Both the position numbers and the translations under genes were made by a program. Shown one piece after another: positions 44,375 to 53,979 of a stretch of 64,000 nucleotides of DNA. The notes beneath the pieces were generated by a model. That model was given only the letters and a program-made list of their open reading frames with translations. It was not told the DNA's origin and made no database searches. Each line of letters begins with the position of its first letter. Positions within the stretch are counted from its first letter, which is position 1. This stretch comes from Dyella dinghuensis. Lineage in GTDB: Bacteria > Pseudomonadota > Gammaproteobacteria > Xanthomonadales > Rhodanobacteraceae. The DNA lies in assembly GCF_003977615.1 (NCBI RefSeq), contig NZ_RYZR01000005.1:310001-374000 (forward strand). The letters run 5' to 3'.

Positions 44375-45748
44375 ATGCAACACCGCTTTCTTCGCCGTTC
44401 CACGGCTTTTTTCAGCCTCGCGTTGATGGCTGCTTCACCAATGCACGCGTCGGCTGCACTGCCGCCGATCGTGGATGGACAGCCCCTGCCCTCGCTCGCA
44501 CCGATGCTTCAGAAAGTGACGCCGGCGGTGGTGAACATCTCCACCAAGACGCGTGTACGGGTGAACAACCCGTTCTTCGATGATCCCGTGTTCCGTCAGT
44601 TTTTCGGATTGAACGGTTCGCCGCGCGAGCAGGTGGAACAGAGCCTGGGCTCGGGCGTGATCGTGGATGCGGACAAGGGTTACATCCTCACCAACAACCA
44701 TGTGGTGGGAAATGCGGACGACATCACTGTCACATTGCAGGATGGGCGGAATTTCAAAGGCACGTTGATCGGCACCGATCCGGCAACCGATGTCGCGGTG
44801 GTGAAGATCACGCCCGATCATCTGCAGGCGTTGCCGATTGCCGATTCGTCCGCGCTGCGCGTGGGCGATTTTGTGGTGGCCGTGGGCGATCCGTTTGGAT
44901 TGGGGCAGACGGTGACGTCGGGCATCGTGTCGGCGCTAGGTCGTTCGGGGCTGGGCGGTTCGAGTTTTCAGAATTTCATTCAGACGGATGCGTCGATCAA
45001 TCCGGGCAATTCCGGCGGCGCGCTGGTGAATCTGCGTGGCGAGCTGATCGGCATCAATTCGATGATCCTGTCGCCGTCGGGCGGCAATGTGGGCATCGGT
45101 TTTGCGATACCGACCAAGGTCGCCAGCGATGTGATGCAGCAGTTGATCGCGCACGGCAAGGTCAGCCGCGGCAGCCTGGGCGCGCAGACGCAGGACATCA
45201 CGCCGAATATCGCCAAGCTGCTTGGGTTGAAAGACAACAACGGTGCGGTGGTGACGCGCGTGACGCCGGGCTCCGCGGCCGATCGTGCGGGGCTTCAGGT
45301 GGGCGATGTCGTGACAGCTATCAACGGCACGCCGCTGGATAGCGCCGATCAGCTCAACAATGCCGAAGGTCTGCTTCCTGCGAACAGCACGGTGGCGTTG
45401 ACGGTACTGCGCGATGGCAAGACGCGAACCGTCAATGCGCAGCTCACGCCGGAGAAAGTAGCGTCGATCGATGCCGGCAAACTCGATCCTCGTCTGGTTG
45501 GCGTCACCTTCAGTGATCTGAACGATGCGCAAACGAGTCAGGGCTTGGCAGGCATCGCGGTGACATCGGTGAGCCCCAACAGCCGCGCGGCGCAAGCAGG
45601 GCTTTCATCAGGCGATGTGATCGTGGGCATCGGCAATCGCCGCATCAGCAGTCTGCGTGATTTGCAGGGTTTGGCGGTAGCAAAGCCTCGCCAGCTAGTG
45701 TTGCTGGTCGCCGCGGGCGATGGGCTTAACTATGTGGTGATTCAGTGA
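44375..45748 (+). CDS. Periplasmic serine endoprotease, DegP/DegQ family
   Basis: A 457-residue protease that degrades misfolded envelope proteins. Signal peptide 1-27 (MAASPMHASAA); trypsin-like domain with catalytic H109 (TNNHVVGN), D139 (PATDVAV) and S213 (NPGNSGGALV); PDZ1 from about 250 (GSLGAQTQDITPNIAKLLGL) and PDZ2 at the C-terminus (GIAVTSVSPNSRAAQAGLSS). Length and the short LA loop fit DegQ/MucD better than DegP. AGGAGA lies 6 bases before the start. Confidence 0.92.
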   Translation: MQHRFLRRSTAFFSLALMAASPMHASAALPPIVDGQPLPSLAPMLQKVTPAVVNISTKTRVRVNNPFFDDPVFRQFFGLNGSPREQVEQSLGSGVIVDADKGYILTNNHVVGNADDITVTLQDGRNFKGTLIGTDPATDVAVVKITPDHLQALPIADSSALRVGDFVVAVGDPFGLGQTVTSGIVSALGRSGLGGSSFQNFIQTDASINPGNSGGALVNLRGELIGINSMILSPSGGNVGIGFAIPTKVASDVMQQLIAHGKVSRGSLGAQTQDITPNIAKLLGLKDNNGAVVTRVTPGSAADRAGLQVGDVVTAINGTPLDSADQLNNAEGLLPANSTVALTVLRDGKTRTVNAQLTPEKVASIDAGKLDPRLVGVTFSDLNDAQTSQGLAGIAVTSVSPNSRAAQAGLSSGDVIVGIGNRRISSLRDLQGLAVAKPRQLVLLVAAGDGLNYVVIQ

Positions 45749-45826
45749 GTTGAGGGACGGAGCGTATAGGCGATATCCGTCGATTCGTTCCGTCTCAATC
45801 AACTGTTTGACGCAAATATATGAACG

Positions 45827-45852
45827 CGCTTGATGTTTTCGCTTGATGTTTT
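45827..45852. repeat. Exact 13-bp tandem duplication
   Basis: CGCTTGATGTTTT occurs twice in direct succession (45827-45839, 45840-45852), 100-125 bases upstream of the PstS-like gene. It could be a regulator site or slippage product. Confidence 0.6.
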
Positions 45853-45951
45853 GCCTCCAGGCCGTTGAAATACAGCATCCTGTCACTGTGTGCACGCGGT
45901 TTTGACGGCACACTGGCATCATTTCAGCCATTTCGTAGGTCGCGCATTCCT

Positions 45952-47352
45952 ATGCCTGTACGTATTCCACGTCTGCTTTCTGTCGCCCTGATCGGTGCGA
46001 GTCTTTCCACCGTCGCACTCGTCGCACTGGCGCAATCACAGTCACTGACCTGGCGCGGCGACGTTGTCACCGGCAACGGCGTGATGAAGGGCATGGCGCA
46101 GGCGTGGCAGTCCTCCGGTCATGGCCGCGTCGAGCTGCAACCGTTCAACACGGCATCGGGTCTGGATGCGGTGGCGAGCGGTTCGGCGGATATCGCAGGC
46201 AGCGCACGCGGAAGTTCCGGCAACGCGGTCGATAGCGGCCTCACCTTCACGCCGGTGGCGTGGGATGCGCTGGTGTTGGTCACCAGTCCATCGAACCCGG
46301 TGAGCAGCCTGACCTTGCAGCAAGTGCACGACATCTACTACGGCAAGATCACCAACTGGAAAGACGTCGGCGGCAACGATTCGCCGATGGACGTGTTCGC
46401 CGTAGCCAGCCCCGGCGACGGTGTTGAGTTCAGCCTGCGCAAGCTGGTGTTCGGCCGCGGCAGTCAGCCGGTGGCGGCACCGCGCTTGTATGTGAACACC
46501 ACGCAGCTGGAAGCATCGGTGGCGCTCGATCCGCGCGCGTTCGGTGTGACGACGCTGTCCAGCGTGGCGGGCAATTCGAAGATCAAGATGATCCGCATCA
46601 GCGGTGTTGCACCGAGCGTATCGACCGTGGCAAGCGGTTCGTATCCGTTGTTCACCGAGCTGTACCTGGTGACCAATGCCAGCAGCCCGAATGCAGCGAA
46701 CGCGAAGGCTTTCGTCGATTTCACGCAGAGCGCAAAGGGTGAATCGGTGCTGCGCTCGCATAGTCTGGTGCCCTATGCCGACGGTGGCGCGTTGACGGCG
46801 ATGGATTCGTCGCGCCGCAGCCGCATTCTGGCGGAAGTGGGTGCGCACGCCAGCGCCGAACCGACGCAGATCGCCGCAGCCGCCGCGCCGCGCGCAGTGG
46901 TTCCGTCCGCTGCCGCAGCAACCGCAGCCGCAGCCGCTGCACGCGCGAATACGCCTAGCCTCGCAGCCGTGGCAGGCGCCGTGGTCGCCGCACCGCAACC
47001 GAGCAGCCTGAAGGGTGTGCACGGCGATGCGTTTACCGTTGCCGATGCAACGAGCCATGGCAGCGATTTTGCGAAGGTCACCGCCGATGCCGTCGTGACG
47101 TTCGACAAAGTGCCGGTGAACAAGACCAAGGCCAGCAAGACGGCTGAAGCACCGGTCAAGAAATCGGATGTCCGCAAAGTCGCCAGCGCTCCTGCGCCGG
47201 CGGCTGCCCGCAGCTACCGCGTGGGTTCCGGCGAGACGCTGTATTCCATCGCGCGCAAGCATGGCGTCGATGTCGCACAGATTCGCAGCTGGAATCACCT
47301 GAAAGACAACACGGTCCGCACCGGTCAGGTGCTGCGCATCGAAGCGCGCTGA
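45952..47352 (+). CDS. PstS-like substrate-binding protein fused to a LysM domain
   Basis: A 466-residue exported protein. Signal peptide to about 28 (ALVALAQSQ); a periplasmic-binding-like domain about 30-285 (GVMKGMAQAWQSS, SGSADIAGSARGSSGNAVDS, VHDIYYGKITNWKDVGG, typical of phosphate-binding PstS); an Ala-rich linker around 320-370; and a C-terminal LysM (YRVGSGETLYSIARKHGVDV). A LysM would tether the protein to peptidoglycan. No pst transporter genes lie nearby, so it may be a wall-bound binder rather than a transport component. Confidence 0.85.
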   Translation: MPVRIPRLLSVALIGASLSTVALVALAQSQSLTWRGDVVTGNGVMKGMAQAWQSSGHGRVELQPFNTASGLDAVASGSADIAGSARGSSGNAVDSGLTFTPVAWDALVLVTSPSNPVSSLTLQQVHDIYYGKITNWKDVGGNDSPMDVFAVASPGDGVEFSLRKLVFGRGSQPVAAPRLYVNTTQLEASVALDPRAFGVTTLSSVAGNSKIKMIRISGVAPSVSTVASGSYPLFTELYLVTNASSPNAANAKAFVDFTQSAKGESVLRSHSLVPYADGGALTAMDSSRRSRILAEVGAHASAEPTQIAAAAAPRAVVPSAAAATAAAAAARANTPSLAAVAGAVVAAPQPSSLKGVHGDAFTVADATSHGSDFAKVTADAVVTFDKVPVNKTKASKTAEAPVKKSDVRKVASAPAPAAARSYRVGSGETLYSIARKHGVDVAQIRSWNHLKDNTVRTGQVLRIEAR

Positions 47353-47390
47353 GCCGTCACGACGCGCCGATCCCTTCCAGGGATGCCCCC

Positions 47391-48092
47391 ATGCGCATCC
47401 TCGCACTGACTATCGATCTGGATGACACCCTCTGGCCGGTGATGCCGGCGCTTGAGCGTGCCGATCGCGATCTGGACAACTACCTGCGCCGTCACTATCC
47501 GCAGGTCGCCAAGATCTGGCCGATTCCCGCCATGCGTGAACTGCGCGCACGCGTGGCCGCCGAACGCATCGACCTGGCGCACGACTTCACCGCACAGCGT
47601 TACCTCACCATGCAACGCGCCTTCGATGCCGCGGGTATCGCCGAGGCACCACTGGATGCGATGTGGGAGATCTACGCCACAGCACGCAACAGCGTGGAGC
47701 TGTATCCCGATGCCCTGCCCGCACTGGAAGCCCTGGCCGCCAAGTGGCCGGTGGCCAGTTTGACCAACGGCAATGCGGATCTGGAACGCATCGGTCTGCG
47801 CATGCACTTTGCACATCACATCAGTGCACGCGATGCAGGCGTTGCAAAACCGGATGCGCGCATTTTCCTCGCCGCTGCCGAGCAACTCGGTGTAGCGCCC
47901 GATCAGATCCTGCATATCGGCGATGATCCCGAGCTGGATGTCGTGGGCGCACGCGACGCAGGCCTGCGCACAGCATGGATCAACCGCCCCGGCCACCCCT
48001 GGCCCGGCACATTGGGCGCCAAACCCGATCTCGACCTGCGCGATCTGGCCACGCTAGTGCAGTGGCTCGACGCAAATCACTCCTCAACCTAG
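47391..48092 (+). CDS. HAD-IA family hydrolase
   Basis: A 233-residue phosphatase. Motif I LTIDLDDTLWPVMP, motif II VASLTNGNADL, motif III Lys in GVAKPDARIF and motif IV HIGDDPELDVVGARDAGL. A small helical cap fits class IA (YigB/haloacid-dehalogenase type). YigB in E. coli acts on FMN; the substrate here is unproven. Starts 38 bases after the LysM gene. Confidence 0.9.
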   Translation: MRILALTIDLDDTLWPVMPALERADRDLDNYLRRHYPQVAKIWPIPAMRELRARVAAERIDLAHDFTAQRYLTMQRAFDAAGIAEAPLDAMWEIYATARNSVELYPDALPALEALAAKWPVASLTNGNADLERIGLRMHFAHHISARDAGVAKPDARIFLAAAEQLGVAPDQILHIGDDPELDVVGARDAGLRTAWINRPGHPWPGTLGAKPDLDLRDLATLVQWLDANHSST

Positions 48093-48127
48093 CCCCTCTC
48101 CCATTGGGAGAGGGGTTGGGGTGAGGG
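48093..48127. repeat. REP-like palindrome after the HAD gene
   Basis: CCCCTCTCCC (48093-48102), loop ATT, GGGAGAGGGG (48106-48115), then TTGGGGTGAGGG. The palindrome plus GGGGTG(A/G)GG tail is the half-unit of the larger elements at 17539, 49677 and 63261. Confidence 0.8.
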
Positions 48128-48284
48128 TGCGAACTTGTACAAACCTTCAAAGGTTCGTTCCAAGCCTTTCGTTTGAAAGCCACGCGTCTCGAAAAACGAA
48201 GTTTTCTCCAATTCCCACCCCAGAAGCTTTGAACAGTCTTGGAAACGCGCGATCATTCACGCCAAACAACCAAGACCAAAGCGC

Positions 48285-49664
48285 ATGGCCGCACTGACCG
48301 AAATCCGCTCCAAACGCTCCGCTCCGACACCGATCGAAGCGACCGACACCGTCCATTTTTCCTCCACGCGCAGACGCCTTACACCCGCGCAGCGCAAATG
48401 GGCGGAAGAAACCGGGTTCGATGCGAAGCCCGGCAGCGTGTGTCTGCTAGCCGATACGAACGGCAAGCTGGCGCGCGTGTTAGTGGGCGTGGATCGACAG
48501 GATGCACTCGGCGCGCTGGCAGCGTTACCGACGATGCTGCCGGTCGGCGAATACACACTCGATGCCGACAGCGTGCCGCTCGATGCGCAACTCTCTGCGC
48601 TGGGTTGGGCCCTGGGTGCGTATCAGTTCACGCGCTATCGCAAAGCCAAACGCGCGCCCGCAACGCTGGCCGTCGACACCGCCACCTTCGAAACGCTCGC
48701 GCCACTCGTCAGCGCGACCGCCCTGGTGCGCGATCTGGTCAACACGCCGACCGAGGATATGGGCCCGAAGCAACTGGCCGATGCCGTGAAGCATCTAGGC
48801 AAGGTGCACAAGGGCAAGGTGCATGAATGGGTCGGCGAAGAACTGCTGGAAGCGAACTTTCCGACGATCTACACGGTGGGCCGCGCCAGTCATCGTCCGC
48901 CGCGATTGATCGAGCTGACGTGGGGCAAGGCATCGCATCCGAAACTCGTCGTGGTCGGTAAGGGCGTGTGCTTCGACACGGGCGGTCTGGATTTGAAACC
49001 GTCCGACGGCATGCGCTGGATGAAGAAGGACATGGGCGGTGCGGCACACGCCATCGCGCTGGCTGGATTGATCATGCACGCGAAGTTGCCGGTGCGCCTG
49101 ACATTGCTGATTCCGGCGGTGGAAAATGCCGTTGCGGGCAACGCAATGCGCCCTGGTGAAGTGGTGGTTACACGCGGCGGTCATAGCGTGGAGATCGACA
49201 ATACCGACGCCGAAGGCCGTCTGGTGCTATGCGATGCGCTGGCCTACGGTGCGGAGCAGAAGCCCGATCTGATCATCGACTTTGCCACGCTCACGGGTGC
49301 GGCACGCGTGGCGCTGGGCCCGGATCTTCCGGCGTTGTTTGCCAATGACGATGCGATTGCGGATACCGCGCTTGCACATGGTCGACAGGTCGCCGACCCG
49401 ATGTGGCGGCTGCCGTTGTGGCGTCCTTATCGCAAGATGCTCGATTCCTATCTGGCGGATTTCGCTAATGCCGGTCCTTCGCGTCATGCCGGTGCGATTA
49501 CTGCCGCGCTGTACATGGAACGATTTATTCCCGACGGCATGCCGTGGGTGCATCTGGACACGTATGCGTGGAACGACGGCGATCGTCCTGGCCGTCCGCG
49601 CGGTGGTGAGGCGATGGGTTTGCGCGCGATGTTTGCGTTTTTGCAGAGCCGCTATCGCGCGTGA
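48285..49664 (+). CDS. Leucyl aminopeptidase family protein (M17)
   Basis: A 459-residue cytosolic, bimetallic aminopeptidase. The C-terminal catalytic domain shows KGVCFDTGGLDLKPSDGM (metal Lys/Asp), MKKDMGGAAHA (Lys/Asp), the signature NTDAEGRLVL, and IIDFATLTGAARVALG. The N-terminal domain is shorter than in PepA, closer to the PepB-like branch of Xanthomonadales. Trims N-terminal residues from peptides. The ribosome site is weak. Confidence 0.92.
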   Translation: MAALTEIRSKRSAPTPIEATDTVHFSSTRRRLTPAQRKWAEETGFDAKPGSVCLLADTNGKLARVLVGVDRQDALGALAALPTMLPVGEYTLDADSVPLDAQLSALGWALGAYQFTRYRKAKRAPATLAVDTATFETLAPLVSATALVRDLVNTPTEDMGPKQLADAVKHLGKVHKGKVHEWVGEELLEANFPTIYTVGRASHRPPRLIELTWGKASHPKLVVVGKGVCFDTGGLDLKPSDGMRWMKKDMGGAAHAIALAGLIMHAKLPVRLTLLIPAVENAVAGNAMRPGEVVVTRGGHSVEIDNTDAEGRLVLCDALAYGAEQKPDLIIDFATLTGAARVALGPDLPALFANDDAIADTALAHGRQVADPMWRLPLWRPYRKMLDSYLADFANAGPSRHAGAITAALYMERFIPDGMPWVHLDTYAWNDGDRPGRPRGGEAMGLRAMFAFLQSRYRA

Positions 49665-49676
49665 TGCACCGATTTT

Positions 49677-49786
49677 CTCCCTCCCCTGCGTGCAGGGGAG
49701 GGCCGGGGTGGGGTTGTCCGAGCTTGCCGCAAGCGTGAAGGCTTCACCCCGCCCCAACCCTCCCCTACTGCACGTAGGGGAGGGAG
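49677..49786. repeat. 110-bp composite palindromic element, copy 2
   Basis: Same length and ends (CTCCCTCCCCT ... AGGGGAGGGAG) as 17539-17648, but reversed: its right arm matches the left arm of copy 1 (CTACGTGCAGTAG versus CTACTGCACGTAG) and its core reads CAAGCGTGAAGGC. Sits in the convergent gap between the aminopeptidase and DUF4126 genes. Confidence 0.85.
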
Positions 49787-49793
49787 TTATCGG

Positions 49794-50414
49794 CTAACGC
49801 GTCGCGCCCGTCTCGCGAAATAGCCACGTCCCCATGCTGCGCACACGCTGCACGATCATGCGCAATCCGCGCGCGATCTTCGGCAGCAGCCAACACAGCA
49901 GCACCATAAACAGCACCAGCGCGATCAGCAGCACAAGCGGGTGCTGCCACATCAGGTAGAGGATGCCGAACAACGACACGTCCTCGCCCGCGCTTGCCGT
50001 CCAATTGCTGATCGGCTCGGGGGATGTGTTGATCAAGGCGCGGCCGCCGGATTTGGCCAGATGCGTACCCGTCACCACGGCACCACCGAGCAACGCAGCG
50101 GCAATTTGTTCGTCCATCGGCGAATGCTTGAAGACACCCCACGCCAGCAACGTGCCGACCGGAATGCGGATAAAGGTCTGGAAGGAATCCCACACGCTGT
50201 CGAACACGGGAATCTTGTCCGCGAGAAATTCGCCGAGCATCAACACACCCGACGCAATCAGCACCCAGTTGTGGCTGAGTACCACCAGTCCGGATGGCAG
50301 ATCGACGTAACCGAGACGTCCAAGCAAGCCGGCGATGAACAACGTGGCGTAAAGACGGATACCGCTGGCCCATGCCAGACCGCCGGCCAGCGCCATGTTC
50401 GACAACAGGTTCAT
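49794..50414 (-). CDS. DUF4126 family membrane protein
   Basis: A 206-residue membrane protein with about four helices. The N-terminus has the DUF4126 stretch GLAWASGIRLYATLFIAGLL, then FLADKIPVFDSVWDSFQTFI, and LLGGAVVTGTHLAKSGGRAL, then a C-terminal hydrophobic hairpin. GGGAGG lies 9 bases before the ATG at 50414, deciding against a longer frame. Function unknown. Confidence 0.85.
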   Translation of the reverse strand: MNLLSNMALAGGLAWASGIRLYATLFIAGLLGRLGYVDLPSGLVVLSHNWVLIASGVLMLGEFLADKIPVFDSVWDSFQTFIRIPVGTLLAWGVFKHSPMDEQIAAALLGGAVVTGTHLAKSGGRALINTSPEPISNWTASAGEDVSLFGILYLMWQHPLVLLIALVLFMVLLCWLLPKIARGLRMIVQRVRSMGTWLFRETGATR

Positions 50415-50560
50415 GCCATACCTCCCTCTTGCGAGCGGTAGCGACCTATTTCGGGTGACGACCTCTTGCCATGCACAGGGTGCTGCGCGCCGTTCGTTTC
50501 GACGGTGTGGCGAGGCCAACCATCGTCATCCTCCCCTTAAACCGGTGAGGAGGCAAATGC

Positions 50561-50591
50561 AAAAAAAAGCAGCGCCGAAGCGCTGCTTTTT
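50561..50591. terminator. Bidirectional terminator after prc
   Basis: AGCAGCGC (50568-50575), loop CGAA, GCGCTGCT (50580-50587), with an A run before and T run after. On the minus strand it ends the prc gene, 23 bases after its stop. Confidence 0.9.
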
Positions 50592-50613
50592 CGGTTCATG
50601 CGATACCGCAATC

Positions 50614-52953
50614 TCAATGATTGCCGCTGGATGCCGACTTGGCCGGCGCAGAAGCGTGTGAAGCGTCTGGCGCGGGTGTACTCGAACCACCATCGCCGTT
50701 GCCGACGGAGGTTTCAGGTGCTGTCGTCGCATTCGGACCGGCAACCACGGCCAGCGCAGGCTCGCTCTCTTTGCCGCCGTACGGAAGCACCACGGCCGCC
50801 AGCTTCGGATTCGCGTTGATCAAGCCCACGGCGTCATACAGCACGTGCGCCGTTTCCTGCAGCTGCGGATCGGGAGCATTCTTGGCCTCTTCCTGTTCCT
50901 TCAGTTCGGTGGTGAGGCTGCGCTCGCTCGGGTTGAGACCGTCGTCGAGCTGATCGTTGTCGTCGGACACCGAGTTGTTGCCGTCAATCGTCTTGTGACG
51001 CGCACGGAAATCGGCCTGGATGGCGTCGAGCTGTTTGCGTTCGGTTTCACGCTGCGCAAAGTTGAGCGAGATCGTGGTGCGATCGGCCAGCTTCTTGTAC
51101 TGCGTGAGTTCGTCGAGCATCAGCTGCCATGCGGGAGATTTGGCGGCGCGCGCATCGTGCAACTGCTGCAACTGCGCCAGGTATCCCTTCATGTCGGCGA
51201 CGGGCTTGTAGTCGGCCGGTGCGATCTGCGTCCACGGCAGGGCGTTGTCGTACGTCGACTCGCCGAAATCCTTCTCGTCGCCGTTGGTCGGATACAGCAG
51301 GTCCGGAGTCACGCCACGCAGCTGCGTCGAACCGCCGTTGATGCGGAAGAATTCCTGCACCGTCATCTTCAACGCGCCGAAGTTAGCTTTGCTGTCCGGG
51401 TCGGAAGCGAAGCGATCGAGATCGATCAGCGTCTGCACGGTGCCCTTGCCGAAGGTCGGCGTGCCGATGATCAAACCGCGGCCGTAATCCTGGATCGCCG
51501 CCGAGAAAATCTCCGACGCCGATGCCGTGCCACGATTGACGAGAACGGCCATCGGACCGCTCCACACCATCGGGGAATCGTCATCCTTGCCCTGCGCCTG
51601 GACCGCACCGCCCGCATTGCGCACCTGCACGGTCGGACCCTTGTCGATGAACAGGCCGGTCAGCTCGTTGGCTTCATACAGTGAACCGCCGCCGTTGTTG
51701 CGCAGGTCGATGACCACGCCCTGCACGCCTTCGGCCTTGAGTTCGCCCAGCAGCTTGCTGACATCGCGGGTGGCGCTCTTGAAGTTCTTGTCGCCTTCGC
51801 TGCGCGCACCGAAGTCGGAATAGAACATCGGCAGTTCGATCACGCCGATCTTGCGGTCGACGCCGTTGTCGTCGATGTCGATAACTTTCTTCTTAGCCGC
51901 CTGATCTTCAATGGCGATCTTCTCGCGCACCAACGGAATGATGACGTGCTTGCCATCCGGACCCTGGTCTGCCGGCGCAATTTCCAGGCGCACGGTGGTG
52001 TCTTTCTTGCCGCGGATCAGGTTGACCACGTCGTCCAGGCGCCAGCCGACCACGTCGACGATCGGGCCGCTATCGCCCTGACCGACGCCGAGCACGGTGT
52101 CGCCCACATGCAACTTGCCGGACTTGATGGCGGGACTGGCGGGCACCAGCGAAGCGATCTGCGTGTAGTCGTCGCGGGCCTGCAACTGCGCACCGATGCC
52201 TTCGAGCGAGAGCTTCATCGTGATATCGAAGTTCTCGGCTTCGCGCGGACCCATGTAGTCGGTGTGCGGGTCGGTCGAATTGGCGTACGCCGTCATGAAG
52301 GTCTGGAACGCATCTTCACCGTCGAGCTGACGCACGCGGTTGACGTAGCTGCTGTAGCGCTTGTCGAGCGTCTTGCGGATGTCGTCGTCGGTCTTGCCGG
52401 CAAGCTTCAGGCGCAGCCAGTCGTTCATCACGCGCTTGCGCCATAGATCGTTGAGCTCGGCCTGGTCTTTCGGCCAGTCGGCGTTCTTGCGATCGATGGT
52501 GTAGGTGTCGTTGGTGTTGAAGTCGAAACCCTGCTTCAACAGGCTGCGCGCATAGTTCATGCGATCGACCGCGCGCAGGATGTACTGGTTGAAGATGTCG
52601 AACGGCCCAGAGAGGTCCCTGTTCCAGATCGCGTCGTCAAATTTGTCTTTGTATTGCGCGAACTTCGCCATGTCCTGCTGGGTGAAGTAGACCTTCTCGC
52701 CATCAAGCAACTTGAAGTACAGCGTGTAGATCTTCTGCGACATCGCATCGTCGAGCGGCTGCGCGTCGTAGTGGAAGCGGGTGAGCAAATGCGCGGAGAT
52801 CAGCGCGGCATCGGCCTCGGTCGCGTTTGGCTGCAGCGGCAGCGTGGATTCTTTACGCGGCTTGGATGCCCCCATGTCAGCCGCGGATTGCGCGGAAGCT
52901 GTCACGGTGACAGTTAAGGCCAACATCAATGCGAGCAAGGGTCGAAAGGTCAT
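50614..52953 (-). CDS. prc: Carboxy-terminal (tail-specific) protease
   Basis: A 779-residue periplasmic S41 peptidase that trims or destroys proteins from their C-termini, including wall enzymes. Signal peptide 1-22; N-terminal DUF-type region to about 220 (FHYDAQPLDDAMSQKIYTLY); PDZ about 235-330 (LEGIGAQLQARDDYTQIASL and GDTVLGVG); protease core with VVIDLRNNGGGSLYEA, the Ser in NRGTASASEIFSAA and Lys in TFGKGTVQ. Pro/Ser/Ala-rich tail. AAGAGAA lies 7 bases upstream of the ATG. Ends a cluster of wall genes. Confidence 0.93.
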   Translation of the reverse strand: MTFRPLLALMLALTVTVTASAQSAADMGASKPRKESTLPLQPNATEADAALISAHLLTRFHYDAQPLDDAMSQKIYTLYFKLLDGEKVYFTQQDMAKFAQYKDKFDDAIWNRDLSGPFDIFNQYILRAVDRMNYARSLLKQGFDFNTNDTYTIDRKNADWPKDQAELNDLWRKRVMNDWLRLKLAGKTDDDIRKTLDKRYSSYVNRVRQLDGEDAFQTFMTAYANSTDPHTDYMGPREAENFDITMKLSLEGIGAQLQARDDYTQIASLVPASPAIKSGKLHVGDTVLGVGQGDSGPIVDVVGWRLDDVVNLIRGKKDTTVRLEIAPADQGPDGKHVIIPLVREKIAIEDQAAKKKVIDIDDNGVDRKIGVIELPMFYSDFGARSEGDKNFKSATRDVSKLLGELKAEGVQGVVIDLRNNGGGSLYEANELTGLFIDKGPTVQVRNAGGAVQAQGKDDDSPMVWSGPMAVLVNRGTASASEIFSAAIQDYGRGLIIGTPTFGKGTVQTLIDLDRFASDPDSKANFGALKMTVQEFFRINGGSTQLRGVTPDLLYPTNGDEKDFGESTYDNALPWTQIAPADYKPVADMKGYLAQLQQLHDARAAKSPAWQLMLDELTQYKKLADRTTISLNFAQRETERKQLDAIQADFRARHKTIDGNNSVSDDNDQLDDGLNPSERSLTTELKEQEEAKNAPDPQLQETAHVLYDAVGLINANPKLAAVVLPYGGKESEPALAVVAGPNATTAPETSVGNGDGGSSTPAPDASHASAPAKSASSGNH

Positions 52954-52963
52954 GGAGTTCTCT

Positions 52964-53971
52964 TCAAGCGTGCTCGGTGACACCGGCCGCATGCGCCTGC
53001 TGGTCGGCGTGGTAGGAGGACCGCACTAGCGGGCCAGAGGCTACGTGGTGGAAACCCATCGCCTCGCCGGCCTCACGCAGCGATTCGAATTCGTCGGGCG
53101 TCCAGTAGCGCACCACGGGATGGTGGTGCGGCGTGGGTTGTAGGTACTGACCGATGGTGACCATTTCCACATCGTGCGCACGCAGGTCGCGCAGCGTTTC
53201 GATCACCTGCTCGTAGGTTTCGCCCAGGCCGAGCATGATGCCCGACTTGGTCGGCACATCCGGATGCTGCGCCTTGAAACGCTTGAGCAGGTCGAGCGAC
53301 CACTGGTAGTCGGCGCCCGGACGCACTTCGCGATACAGATGCGGCACGGTTTCCAGATTGTGGTTGAACACATCCGGCGGAAATTCCTTGAGCACTTCCA
53401 GCGCACGTTCCATGCGGCCCTTGCCGCGGAAATCCGGCGTAAGGATTTCGATGCGGATGCTCGGGCTGGCATGACGTACGGCGCGAATGCACGCAGCGAA
53501 ATGTTCGGCACCGCCATCGCGCAGATCATCGCGATCCACCGAGGTGATGACGACGTACTTCAGGCGCATGTCGGCAATGGTTTCGGCAAGACGCGCCGGT
53601 TCGAGCGGATCGGGTGCAGCCGGACGGCCATGTGCGACATCGCAGAACGAACAACGGCGCGTGCACACTTCACCAAGAATCATGAAAGTGGCCGTGCCCT
53701 TGCTGAAGCACTCGTGGATGTTCGGGCAGGATGCTTCTTCGCACACCGTCACCAACGCGTTTTCGCGCAGGCGCGCTTTCAGCTGTTGCACCGCGTTGCC
53801 TTGCGGCAGACGCACGCGGATCCAGCTCGGCTTGCGCAACGTCGGCACAGCCGTATCGAAGCCCGCGCGATTGAGCGCAATCTTGTCATTGCCAAGCTGC
53901 TTCTCAACGGTAGACGTCCCGCTGACGACGCTGATCGGAATGGCTTTGGCGGAAGTGGAGATATCGCTCAT
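52964..53971 (-). CDS. lipA: Lipoyl synthase
   Basis: Radical-SAM enzyme inserting two sulfurs into octanoyl groups on lipoyl domains. The 335-residue protein has both clusters: the auxiliary [12 protein letters not shown] and the SAM-binding [13 protein letters not shown]. Also [13 protein letters not shown] and [10 protein letters not shown] at the C-terminus, which supplies a Ser ligand. Follows lipB after 8 bases. Confidence 0.96.
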   Translation of the reverse strand: MSDISTSAKAIPISVVSGTSTVEKQLGNDKIALNRAGFDTAVPTLRKPSWIRVRLPQGNAVQQLKARLRENALVTVCEEASCPNIHECFSKGTATFMILGEVCTRRCSFCDVAHGRPAAPDPLEPARLAETIADMRLKYVVITSVDRDDLRDGGAEHFAACIRAVRHASPSIRIEILTPDFRGKGRMERALEVLKEFPPDVFNHNLETVPHLYREVRPGADYQWSLDLLKRFKAQHPDVPTKSGIMLGLGETYEQVIETLRDLRAHDVEMVTIGQYLQPTPHHHPVVRYWTPDEFESLREAGEAMGFHHVASGPLVRSSYHADQQAHAAGVTEHA

Positions 53972-53979
53972 GAAATAAG

